NCBI RefSeq assembly: GCF_003725295.1
Contig: NZ_QICB01000002.1
Coordinates: 186,001 to 250,000 of the forward strand
Length of the DNA stretch: 64,000 nucleotides
Reading direction: 5' to 3'
From: Slackia faecicanis
GTDB lineage: Bacteria > Actinomycetota > Coriobacteriia > Coriobacteriales > Eggerthellaceae
This document shows positions 1-7,286 of the stretch, piece by piece. Both the position numbers and the translations under genes were made by a program. Position 1 is the first letter of the stretch; each line of letters begins with the position of its first letter. A model generated the notes under the pieces. The model was not told the DNA's origin. It was given only the letters and a program-made list of their open reading frames with translations, and searched no databases.

Positions 1-458
1 CTCCATCTTCGAAGCGCCTCCATCGAAGCGCGTAGGTATTACCGTCTTGCATTATAGAGATACGAAACGGCGAAAACGCCGCCGTTTCGGTCAGTAAATC
101 ACTCTGATGCACTAAAGCAGTGTATCGTTCGTGCCATCTATTGTCGAGATGGCTTTCGGTCTGCGGAGCCGCGGCGGGCAAGCGTTTCCCGATCGTTGCC
201 GGAAGAGGCCGCTCGCCTGGGAAAAGAGCCGGAGCGCGGCGCATCCGGACAGACGTGCGGCGTAGCGGCGGGTCCGTGGCGCGCGGCGTCGCGGACGGCG
301 TAGCGGCGGGGCCGCGGCGGCGCGGGGCCGACAGATGCGCCGCGGCCCGCGGCATCCGTCGGAAACGTCGGGCCGCGCGGCCTTCTCGCGCTGCGACACG
401 GATGCGATGGCCCGCGCCACGGCGGGCGGCCGAAGGCGACGCGCAGACCGGCGCGGCA
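1..458. other. Leading intergenic stretch without a supported gene
   Basis: I see no convincing gene here. Open frames that cross it are GC-rich shadows of the Fe-S protein gene to the right, with arginine-rich, unnatural composition. Bases 1-120 are AT-richer and hold an inverted repeat (GAAACGGCG at 64-72, CGCCGTTTC at 80-88). A perfect TATAAT can be read on the minus strand at 51-56, so a promoter firing out of the left edge of the window is possible, but no good -35 box is visible. Confidence 0.5.
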
Positions 459-1088
459 CTATTTCACCACGATGATGGCTTCCTGGAAGCACGCGGTGGC
501 GCAGTTGCCGCAGCGCGTGCAGCGCTCCTGGTCGATCACGGCGGGCACCATGCTCACGTCGATGCAGCCCTCGGCGCACTTCGACACGCAGGCGCGACAG
601 CCGTCGCATTCGTCGGTGACGATGTAGGATCGTGCCTTGACGCCCGCGTTCATGCGTTCTTCGCCGAAGCGCACGGGCATGCGAAGCGCCTGGCCTCCGC
701 GATGCTCGACCAGCTCGCCTGCGGCCTGGTACAGGCGAAACGCCGCGATGTCGGTGCAGCCCGCGGCGCGCAGGGCGGCGCCTGCGTCGGGCGCGTCGGC
801 GAAGGCCAGCACGGCTTCGAGCGCGGCCTCTTCCACGCGGCCGCGCAGCGAAAGCGCGGCGCCTTCGTCCGCGAACGCGCCATCGGCGCCCGTGAGCGCC
901 ATGCATTTGCGCGCCGCCAGCAGCTTGCAGCATTCGCTTTCGCGGTCGACCAGCACGTACAGGCCGTCGCCATCGGCGCCCGCGACTTCGGCCAGGCAGC
1001 TCGCGGGCATGCCGGCATCGTCTACCGCGGCGGCCGCGGCCACGCGCACGGCGGATGCGATGCGCGCAAGATCGTCCAGGTATTCCAT
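459..1088 (-). CDS. 4Fe-4S protein with a pyridoxamine-oxidase-like flavin barrel
   Basis: This 209-residue protein has two parts. The N-terminal ~145 residues resemble the split-barrel fold of the pyridoxamine 5'-phosphate oxidase (FMN-binding) superfamily. The C-terminal ~55 residues carry two ferredoxin-like clusters: CDGCRACVSKC and CTRCGNCATAC, each giving CxxCxxCxxxC, the pattern that binds two 4Fe-4S clusters. It is probably a small cytoplasmic electron-transfer flavoprotein or FMN reductase; the substrate is unknown. The ATG at 1088 was chosen over an upstream in-frame ATG because GGGAGG lies 6 bases before it. It is the last gene before the left edge on this strand, about 220 bp downstream of efp, and is probably transcribed separately. 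Confidence 0.72.
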   Translation of the reverse strand: MEYLDDLARIASAVRVAAAAAVDDAGMPASCLAEVAGADGDGLYVLVDRESECCKLLAARKCMALTGADGAFADEGAALSLRGRVEEAALEAVLAFADAPDAGAALRAAGCTDIAAFRLYQAAGELVEHRGGQALRMPVRFGEERMNAGVKARSYIVTDECDGCRACVSKCAEGCIDVSMVPAVIDQERCTRCGNCATACFQEAIIVVK

Positions 1089-1199
1089 AGGTTCCCTCCC
1101 TTCCGCCCGCCGCGCCTTGGCGCGGAAGGCGGCCTCTTGCATGCGGCCCGGCTGCACGAAGACCGTTCGCGCAGCCGACGTTCGGGCCGCGAACGCAAC

Positions 1200-1223
1200 G
1201 ATGCCCGCATGGCAGCGGGCATC
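1200..1223 (-). terminator. Hairpin downstream of efp
   Basis: A perfect 9-bp stem (GATGCCCGC/GCGGGCATC) with a 6-base loop lies ~85 bp after the efp stop. On the minus strand the following bases are only weakly T-rich, so it may be an mRNA-stabilising stem rather than a strong Rho-independent terminator. Confidence 0.45.
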
Positions 1224-1306
1224 GCGTTTATTCGAACCATCGGAAGCGACCGCGCACGGCGCTTCCGAGCTCGTGTTCTCGCATGGATCGGGGTTGCCGA
1301 CCGATG

Positions 1307-1867
1307 CTACACGCGCTTGACGAAGCGGCCGTCGCGAGTGTCGATCTGCAGAACGTCGCCCACGTTGACGAACATGGGGACCTTCACCTCGGCGCCGGTT
1401 TCCAGGGTAGCGGGCTTGGAGCCGCCCTGAACGGTATCGCCCTTGAAGCCGGGGTCGGTCTCGGTGACCTCGAGCTCGACGAACATCTGAGGCTCGCAGC
1501 CGATCAGCTCGCCGTCGGCGTACTCGAGGGTGACGGGGTCGTTCTCTTTAAGCCACTGAGCGGTGTCGCCCACGTGGTCGACGGGCAGGGAGAACTGCTC
1601 GTAGCTGTTGGGGTCCATGAAATAGAAGTCGGAGCCGTCGTTGTAGAGATAGGTCATCTCGCGCTGCTCGAGGCGAACGGTATCGAACTTCACGCCCGCG
1701 TTCACGGTGTCGGAAAGCACGCGGCCGGTCTTGATGTCGCGCAGCTTCATGCGGACGAACGCGCCGCCCTTGCCGGGCTTGACGTGCTGGAACTCGATGA
1801 TGGTGCACATCTTGTTGTTGTACATGATGCACATGCCGTTCTTGAAATCGGCGGTAGAGATTGCCAT
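1307..1867 (-). CDS. efp: Translation elongation factor P
   Basis: EF-P enters the ribosomal E site and rescues ribosomes stalled on polyproline stretches. The 186-residue length and the three-domain order (KOW-like N-domain, then two OB folds) are normal for the family. The tip loop reads KPGKGGAF with lysine at residue 33, the position that is post-translationally modified in bacteria with a loop lysine; no EpmA, EpmB or YmfI-type modification gene is seen nearby. The ATG at 1867 is preceded by GGAG at the right distance, so the longer open frame upstream is not used. pepP, aroK and aroC lie upstream on the same strand, the actinobacterial arrangement, but a 199-bp gap suggests that efp may also have its own promoter. 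Confidence 0.97.
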   Translation of the reverse strand: MAISTADFKNGMCIMYNNKMCTIIEFQHVKPGKGGAFVRMKLRDIKTGRVLSDTVNAGVKFDTVRLEQREMTYLYNDGSDFYFMDPNSYEQFSLPVDHVGDTAQWLKENDPVTLEYADGELIGCEPQMFVELEVTETDPGFKGDTVQGGSKPATLETGAEVKVPMFVNVGDVLQIDTRDGRFVKRV

Positions 1868-2066
1868 TGACCACTCCTTCTGTATGATCGAACCCGCAGG
1901 TCCTTTTCCTTCTATCGGTCGGCGGCGCCGGCGCTGCGAAACCGCGGAAAGCGGCCCGTGCGCGCATCGGCGAGCGGCCGGCATGCGGCCCCGCCTGCAC
2001 GCGGCGGCGGTGCGCCCCGCATGCTTCGGATACGGCCGCAGCGCGGCGCATCCGGAAAAAATGCCG

Positions 2067-3173
2067 CTATATTATAACCAGTTCATGGGTCGATTTTGTG
2101 AAAACCTCGAATCCGTCTTCGGTTATCACGCCGAAATCTTCCAAACGGCACCCCAGAACGCCGCCCAGATACACGCCGGGCTCCACGGTGACCACATTGC
2201 CGGGCTCGAGCGGCGCCTGGTTACGCGGCGAAAGATTGGGCAGCTCGTGGATGTCGATGCCCACGCCGTGGCCCAGGCCGTGGCCCATCTTGCCCGCGTA
2301 CCCTTCGCGTGCGAGCACCTGTTCGGCCAGTTCATGGGCCTGAGCGCCCGTGACGCCCGGACGCAGCATGGCCTCGACCGCCTCGTTGGCGGCGCGCACG
2401 GCGGAAAACACCCGTCGCGCCTCGTCAGAGGCATGGCCCATGCACACGGCGCGCGTCATGTCGGAGCAATAGCCGTGCTTGCGCGCGCCGAAATCGAGCA
2501 CCACCATGTCGCCTTCTTCGAGGCGCTTGGCGCCCGGGATGCTATGCGGCGCGGCGCCGTTGGCCCCCGATGCCACGATCGAAGAAAACGCCAGGTCTTC
2601 GGCGCCCATGCGGCGCATGGTCTCCTCCAGCTCGAGCTGCACCTCGCGCTCGGTCATGCCCACGCGCATGAAGCCCGCGATATGCTCGAACGCGGCGTCG
2701 GTGATCGCCTGGGCGGCGCGCATGGCGTCTATCTCGGCGGAATCTTTCACCGCGCGCAGGCGGCGCACGAAATCGCCCGTCTCGCGCGGGGCGGCGGCCG
2801 CGGCGCCGCCCTGCTGCGCGAGCGCCGAGCCCAGCGCGCGGTAGGCGGCAAGCGCCATGGAATCCTCGATGGCAAGCGGGCCTTCGGCATGCGCCGCGGC
2901 GCTGCGCTGCGCGACCCACGCCGCGTGCGATCCGCCCGAAGCGTCCACCTGCCACGGCGTGCCCTCGGCCGCGTTGCAAGCGGCTTGGGCGTAGCGCGAA
3001 TCGGTATGCATGGCGGCTTCGTCGGCCGACACGAACAGCGTATGGGCAGGTTCGTCGTCGAACACGCCGCTGAAGCCCGTGAGCCATTTCACGTTGGACA
3101 GGTCGGTGCAGAAAAACGACCCGATGCCGGCGTCGGCCAAAGCCGCGCGCATGCGGCGAAGACGGTGTTCCAT
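2067..3173 (-). CDS. pepP: M24 family metallopeptidase (Xaa-Pro aminopeptidase type)
   Basis: This 368-residue cytoplasmic peptidase removes N-terminal residues preceding proline. It has an N-terminal creatinase-like domain (about 1-130) and a C-terminal pita-bread catalytic domain. The dinuclear metal ligands are visible in order: Asp in VVLDFGARK, Asp in GYCSDMTRA, His in GLGHGVGIDIHE, Glu in TVEPGVYL and Glu in RLEDFGV. AGGAAG sits 7 bases before the ATG at 3173. It lies between the aroC-aroK pair and efp, as in many actinobacterial genomes. It could equally be called PepQ-like; the family is certain, the exact specificity is not. Confidence 0.9.
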   Translation of the reverse strand: MEHRLRRMRAALADAGIGSFFCTDLSNVKWLTGFSGVFDDEPAHTLFVSADEAAMHTDSRYAQAACNAAEGTPWQVDASGGSHAAWVAQRSAAAHAEGPLAIEDSMALAAYRALGSALAQQGGAAAAAPRETGDFVRRLRAVKDSAEIDAMRAAQAITDAAFEHIAGFMRVGMTEREVQLELEETMRRMGAEDLAFSSIVASGANGAAPHSIPGAKRLEEGDMVVLDFGARKHGYCSDMTRAVCMGHASDEARRVFSAVRAANEAVEAMLRPGVTGAQAHELAEQVLAREGYAGKMGHGLGHGVGIDIHELPNLSPRNQAPLEPGNVVTVEPGVYLGGVLGCRLEDFGVITEDGFEVFTKSTHELVII

Positions 3174-3281
3174 GAGAGGCTTCCTTTCTCAGTTCGCCAC
3201 GGTTACGGCCGCCAGGGCCCCAAGGCCCGAAACGGCATGAAAAAGCCGCGCGCGGCATGCGGGCCGGGCGCGGCAAAACGG

Positions 3282-3818
3282 TCAAGGCCGGTAGATGCCC
3301 GCCTTCTTCAAGACGACGGTCACTTCGGCGGCCACTTCGGCCGTGCTTTTGCCCTGCACGTCGATATGCGCGCGGGCCGCTTCGTCATAGAGCGGCTTGC
3401 GTTCGCACCAGAGCTTGTCGGTATCGCAGCCCTGGGCCAGAAGCGGGCGCGTCCGCAGGCTGCGCACGCGCGCGAGCGAGCCTTCCATGGACGATTCCAA
3501 AAGCACCGCGAAACCTTGCTGGGCTATGAGGCTGCGGTTGCGCGGCAAGGCCACGATGCCTTCGCCGCACGATATGACCGCGGGTCCCATTGCGCTGCAT
3601 TCCGCGAGCGCTGCGGCCTCGAGGCGGCGCAAGCCTTTTTCACCGCGCTGCTTGAACAGCTGGTTGGCGTCTTTGCCGTGCTTGCGGTGCAGATACGAAT
3701 CCACGTCGATCGAAGCCACGCCCAGATCGCGCGCGAGACGGCGCGCCACGGTGGTCTTACCCACCCCCATGAAGCCGATGAGGAAGACGTTTTCGGTCAG
3801 AACGGCCACGGCGATCAC
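3282..3818 (-). CDS. aroK: Shikimate kinase family protein with an altered glycine motif
   Basis: The family phosphorylates shikimate at the 3-hydroxyl with ATP. The 178-residue protein shows a Walker A loop (GFMGVGKTT), the IDVDSYL aspartate that binds shikimate, the GExxxRxxE region and RPLL and ERKPLY arginine motifs. The shikimate-binding glycine triplet, normally GGG, reads CGEG, putting a glutamate where glycine is nearly invariant. The GTG start at 3818 overlaps the aroC stop in a GTGA junction, so the two genes are translationally coupled; the longer upstream frame is only aroC read out of frame. With the neighbouring degenerate aroC, activity is doubtful. The fold assignment is firm; the catalytic function is not. 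Confidence 0.78.
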   Translation of the reverse strand: MIAVAVLTENVFLIGFMGVGKTTVARRLARDLGVASIDVDSYLHRKHGKDANQLFKQRGEKGLRRLEAAALAECSAMGPAVISCGEGIVALPRNRSLIAQQGFAVLLESSMEGSLARVRSLRTRPLLAQGCDTDKLWCERKPLYDEAARAHIDVQGKSTAEVAAEVTVVLKKAGIYRP

Positions 3819-4942
3819 CCCGCCATTGCCAGCCGGCGGCGATACGCCGCGACAGCTTCCAGAATGTCGTCCATGGAATCGGCGCCGAACTTCTGCAGAT
3901 AGGCGTCGGCCAGCACGAACGCGGCCTCCGATTCGGCGACGACCGCCTTCGCGGGAACGTCGCAGCACGAAAACGAGGTGGGAACGTAGGATGCGGGCTG
4001 AAGCGTGGCCGCATCCGCCGATGCGGCGTTGCAGCCGATGCGCGCACCCGCCGCCACGCTGACGCGCGCGGTGAGCGGCATGCCCGTGGAAAGGCCGTCT
4101 TCGATGCCGCCCGCCTTGTTGGTGGCGCGCGCAAGGCCCGACCCCGCAACGGCGATAGGCGTATCGTGCGCGGCAAGGCCGTCCTGAAGGCAGCGCCCCT
4201 CGGCGCCGAACTCGACGCCCGTCACGCCTTCGATCGAAAACGCGGCGGCGGCGATGCGGCCCGCCAGGCCCGCGCCCGTGCGCGAGAGCCCGCCCAAGCC
4301 GGGCACCAGGCCGAAGATTCCCAGGCGGAATTCGCCCGGAAGCGTGCGGCCCTGAACCTGGGCGCGCGCCATTTCGATTTCCATAGAGCCGGTGGTCTGC
4401 GGCGAAGGGCAGCGGCAGCTCGACGATTCGATATCGAGCACCGAAGGAGGCATGGGTGCGTCGAAGGGGTTGGAGCGCAAGGCGGCATGGCCGATGCGCG
4501 TGACGCAGGAAAGGATGTCCACATCCAGCTCGGCCAGAAATTCGCGAACGATGCCCGCGGCCGCCACGCGCATGGCGTCGAGGCGGGCGTCGGCGCGCGC
4601 GTCGAGCACGGACAAATCGGTCATGCCGTATTTCTGCGAGCCGGCGGCTTCGGCGCTTCCCGGGCAGGCGACGCTACGCGGGGCGAAACGGCCCTCCATG
4701 CGCGCGGCATAGGCGGCGTTGGAAAGGGCCAGCAGGATGGGGGCGCCCGTGGTGCGGCCGTCTTTGAGGCCCGAGAGCACGGCCACGCCGGGGGTTTCGT
4801 CGGTGCAGCCGTTCGCACGGGCCCAGCGCGCCACGTCTAGCGAAGCGGCGTCTTCATGCACATGCAGGCCCGCGGGGACGCCTTTGACGATGGCGGCCAG
4901 CGTGGCGCTTTGCGGATCTCCGGCTATTTCGTAGTGCATCAT
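3815..4942 (-). CDS. aroC: Chorismate synthase homologue lacking the catalytic residues
   Basis: The length (375 residues) and collinear blocks (VKGVPAGLHV, VLSGLKDGRTTGAPI, MRVAAAGIVREFLAEL, LGGLSRTGAGLAGRIA, NKAGGIEDGLSTGMPL, AAFVLADAYLQK) identify the chorismate synthase fold. The functional residues have gone. The GESHG motif reads GDPQS (catalytic His to Gln11), PGHAD reads PGSAE (second catalytic His to Ser96), the RRQ-G-GR arginine segment is lost, and the C-terminal VPRA motif reads VPTS. It is the first gene of a coupled pair with aroK. Two adjacent ATGs exist; the second (4939) is better placed after GGGAG. It is probably a repurposed or decaying paralogue rather than an active FMN-dependent chorismate synthase. 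Confidence 0.75.
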   Translation of the reverse strand: MMHYEIAGDPQSATLAAIVKGVPAGLHVHEDAASLDVARWARANGCTDETPGVAVLSGLKDGRTTGAPILLALSNAAYAARMEGRFAPRSVACPGSAEAAGSQKYGMTDLSVLDARADARLDAMRVAAAGIVREFLAELDVDILSCVTRIGHAALRSNPFDAPMPPSVLDIESSSCRCPSPQTTGSMEIEMARAQVQGRTLPGEFRLGIFGLVPGLGGLSRTGAGLAGRIAAAAFSIEGVTGVEFGAEGRCLQDGLAAHDTPIAVAGSGLARATNKAGGIEDGLSTGMPLTARVSVAAGARIGCNAASADAATLQPASYVPTSFSCCDVPAKAVVAESEAAFVLADAYLQKFGADSMDDILEAVAAYRRRLAMAG

Positions 4943-5021
4943 GCTCCCAACGTGCTCGTGTTTTTCGCACCGATTGTAGCATGCGGAAATCGAGAGCGAT
5001 TCCGTGCGCGAGAAGTTGCGC

Positions 5022-5519
5022 CTAACGCTCGGGATGAACGTTTTTCATGAACAGTTTCTCCACATGGCGCAGCAGAAGCGTGTGCTTCAGGTCGGCTTCG
5101 ACCAAGGGCTTCACCATGGAAACGCGCATGCCCATGACATGGCCGCCCCACACGTCGGTGATCAGCTGGTCGCCGATGCACATGGTGGAGCGGCGACGCG
5201 CCCCCACCTTCTTCATGGCCGCGAAATACGCGAACGGCAGCGGCTTGACCGCGTGCGAGACGATCGGCAGGTCAAGGCGCTCGGCCCATTCGTGGGCGCC
5301 ATGGTGCCAATTGTTGGTGAGGATGCACGGCGTCACGCCCGCCCGTTTCAGACGTTCGAGCCAGTCTTTGATATCGGCGGGAACCTCGTGCGTGTCTCGC
5401 GTCAGAAGCGTGTTGTCAAGATCGAGAAAGACATGGGAGAACCCCGCCTCCGCGATGTCGGAAACGGGGTCGAGAGCGGTGACGCGCGTGAAGAATCGGT
5501 CAGGCTTGAAGAAGGGCAT
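5022..5519 (-). CDS. yqeG: YqeG family HAD phosphatase
   Basis: This 165-residue cytoplasmic protein belongs to the HAD IIIA (YqeG) group. Motif I reads FLDLDNTLL with both nucleophile-region aspartates, motif II ILTNNW, and motif III/IV KPLPFAY and GDQLITDV. Family members dephosphorylate small phosphorylated compounds; some are linked to phosphatidylglycerol phosphate in other lineages, which is not shown here. The ATG at 5519 follows AAGGA and lies only 8 bp after the mltG stop, so it is cotranscribed with mltG and probably ruvX, a pairing common in Gram-positive bacteria. Confidence 0.88.
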   Translation of the reverse strand: MPFFKPDRFFTRVTALDPVSDIAEAGFSHVFLDLDNTLLTRDTHEVPADIKDWLERLKRAGVTPCILTNNWHHGAHEWAERLDLPIVSHAVKPLPFAYFAAMKKVGARRRSTMCIGDQLITDVWGGHVMGMRVSMVKPLVEADLKHTLLLRHVEKLFMKNVHPER

Positions 5520-5527
5520 ACGGGTCC

Positions 5528-6709
5528 TTACAGATGCTCGTCGATGGCCTTCTGATGCTCTTCGTAGGTTTTGCTGAACGCGTATTCGACCTGGTTGGCA
5601 TCATTGGTCCAGAAGATGAAATAGTAATAGTCGCCGTAGTCGGACGACGGGGCGCACACGGCCTGCAGGCAATCGATGCTCGGCGAGCAGATCGGCGTGG
5701 GCGGCAGACCCGGGTTGGAGTACGTGCTGTAGGGCGTGTCGGCCTGCACCTCGGCAGCGCTGGGGTCGTGGCCCACCTCGTAAGCGGTGGTAGCGTCGGA
5801 CTGCAGATAGCCGTTGGTTTCGGTGTTGCGCGAGCTCAGGCGGTTGTAGAACACCTCGGCCACCTGCGAGCGGATTTTCTCGTCGCCGGTGGATTCCTTC
5901 TCGACGATCGAAGCCAGCGTAACGGCGTCGTAGATGCTCAGGCCGCGGCTTTCGGCATACGACCAGTCGAGCGAGGCTGTTTCAGTGCCGAACTGCGTGA
6001 GCATCATGCGGATGATCGAATCGGCCGTGGCATCGCTTCCCAAATCATAGGTTTTCGGGAAGAGGAAGCCTTCCAGAGAGACGCCCTTAGGGGCGCTTGC
6101 GAGGAACGCGAAATCGGCGGCGTAGGCCTGGGCGTCGGATGCGGCCGACGAGAAGTCGGCGGCGCTCACGCGGCCCTCGGTGGCCTTTTCCACGGCGGCG
6201 GCGATATCGGCCAGCTTGAAGCCTTCGGGAATAGTGAGCGCGGTAGTGCCCAAATCCCCCGAGGCCACGGCCTTGATCACGTCGTCGAGCGTCATGCCCG
6301 CCGCGAAATGGTAGGTGCCCGCCTGGAACATGCCGTCCATTTCGAGCGCCTTGGCGCGGGCGAGGAAATCGTCCGCGTTCGGCACGACGCCTGCGGCCAC
6401 GAGCGCCGCGGCCACATCGGCCGCCGAAGCGCCTTCGGGAACCACGGCCTTCGCGTCGGAGGCCACCGCCTGCTCGGCGCCGATGGCTTCGGTGTCGGCC
6501 GAGCAGCCCTTGGTCGCGTTGATCGCGACGAAGGCCAGCGCGGCGACCAGCACGGCCGCCAGCACGCAGGCAACCACGAGGGGCGCCTTGCTTTTGCGGG
6601 GACGGATATGGGACGTGTCGTACGTCCTGAACTGGCGCTCGCCCTGAGCATGAACCATGCGGGCTCGATGGTTGGGATGCGAGCTGTACGTAATCTGCTT
6701 ACGAGGCAT
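5528..6709 (-). CDS. mltG: Endolytic peptidoglycan transglycosylase MltG
   Basis: MltG cleaves nascent glycan strands at the membrane and so sets glycan chain length. The 393-residue protein has a basic cytoplasmic N-terminus (1-41), one membrane segment (about 42-63) and a large extracellular part with a LysM-like subdomain followed by the YceG catalytic domain. The catalytic glutamate is in ASIVEKES (Glu270), with downstream family motifs VAEVFYNRL, LQSDATTAYEVG and YNTY-like YSTYSNPGLPPTPI. AAGGAA precedes the ATG at 6709. It follows ruvX by 42 bp on the same strand, a conserved neighbourhood (alaS-ruvX-mltG) in Gram-positive genomes. Confidence 0.95.
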   Translation of the reverse strand: MPRKQITYSSHPNHRARMVHAQGERQFRTYDTSHIRPRKSKAPLVVACVLAAVLVAALAFVAINATKGCSADTEAIGAEQAVASDAKAVVPEGASAADVAAALVAAGVVPNADDFLARAKALEMDGMFQAGTYHFAAGMTLDDVIKAVASGDLGTTALTIPEGFKLADIAAAVEKATEGRVSAADFSSAASDAQAYAADFAFLASAPKGVSLEGFLFPKTYDLGSDATADSIIRMMLTQFGTETASLDWSYAESRGLSIYDAVTLASIVEKESTGDEKIRSQVAEVFYNRLSSRNTETNGYLQSDATTAYEVGHDPSAAEVQADTPYSTYSNPGLPPTPICSPSIDCLQAVCAPSSDYGDYYYFIFWTNDANQVEYAFSKTYEEHQKAIDEHL

Positions 6710-6751
6710 TGAAGTTCCTTACCTGTGTCGGGCGCAGGGGCCTGCGCCGGC

Positions 6752-7174
6752 TCAAGACTCGCGGCCGTTGCGGGCGTCGAGCCATGACTGCAAGAACAAG
6801 CTCGCAGCAATCATGTCCACTTTACCCCGCATGGCTCGTTCGTCCAAACCCTCTTCACGCAAAATGCGTTTGGCTTCGCGCGAGCTCATGCGCTCGTCGG
6901 CGAAGTGCAGCGGCAGCGATCGCGCCTTGGCGATGCGCCCGGCCTTCTCCTTGATGGATGCGGCCTGCGGGCCCTCCTCCCCCGCAAGGGTGAACGGAAG
7001 ACCGCAGACCAGGCATTCGATTTCCCAGTCTTCGACGATGCGGCGGAACTCCGCCCCGTCGGCGAGCACGTCTTTGGCGGGCAGCACCTTCAAAGGCGTG
7101 GCCACCCTGCCCTGCGCGTCGCTGACGGCAAGGCCGATGCGCACCTCGCCGATATCGAGCGCCAGCGTTCTCAT
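6752..7174 (-). CDS. ruvX: Putative pre-16S rRNA nuclease / Holliday junction resolvase-like YqgF
   Basis: This 140-residue RNase H-fold protein has the first catalytic aspartate in LALDIGEVRIG, the glutamate-bearing CLVCGLPFTL strand, LHFADERMSS and the last aspartate in KVDMIAASL. Family members process the 5' end of 16S rRNA and were named for resolvase similarity. A perfect GGAGG precedes the ATG at 7174. It sits between alaS upstream and mltG downstream on the same strand, the usual alaS-yqgF-mltG order. Confidence 0.93.
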   Translation of the reverse strand: MRTLALDIGEVRIGLAVSDAQGRVATPLKVLPAKDVLADGAEFRRIVEDWEIECLVCGLPFTLAGEEGPQAASIKEKAGRIAKARSLPLHFADERMSSREAKRILREEGLDERAMRGKVDMIAASLFLQSWLDARNGRES

Positions 7175-7194
7175 GGATTCCTCCGTTTCACGAA

Positions 7195-7224
7195 GATGGG
7201 CCCGCGCGCAAACGCAGGCCCATC
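7195..7224 (-). terminator. Hairpin between alaS and ruvX
   Basis: An 8-bp inverted repeat (GATGGGCC/GGCCCATC) lies in the 112-bp gap between the alaS stop and the ruvX start. No long T-run follows on the minus strand, so partial termination or RNA processing within the operon is more likely than full termination. Confidence 0.35.
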
Positions 7225-7286
7225 GGACACGTCATGATTCGATCGAAAGCGAAAGCGGTCCGGGCAAACGGTGCTCGGTACCCGCT

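Noticed and set aside
112-1430. Long arginine- and alanine-rich frames on both strands
   Set aside because: They overlap the Fe-S protein and efp in other phases, have no ribosome sites and show the composition of GC-rich shadow frames.
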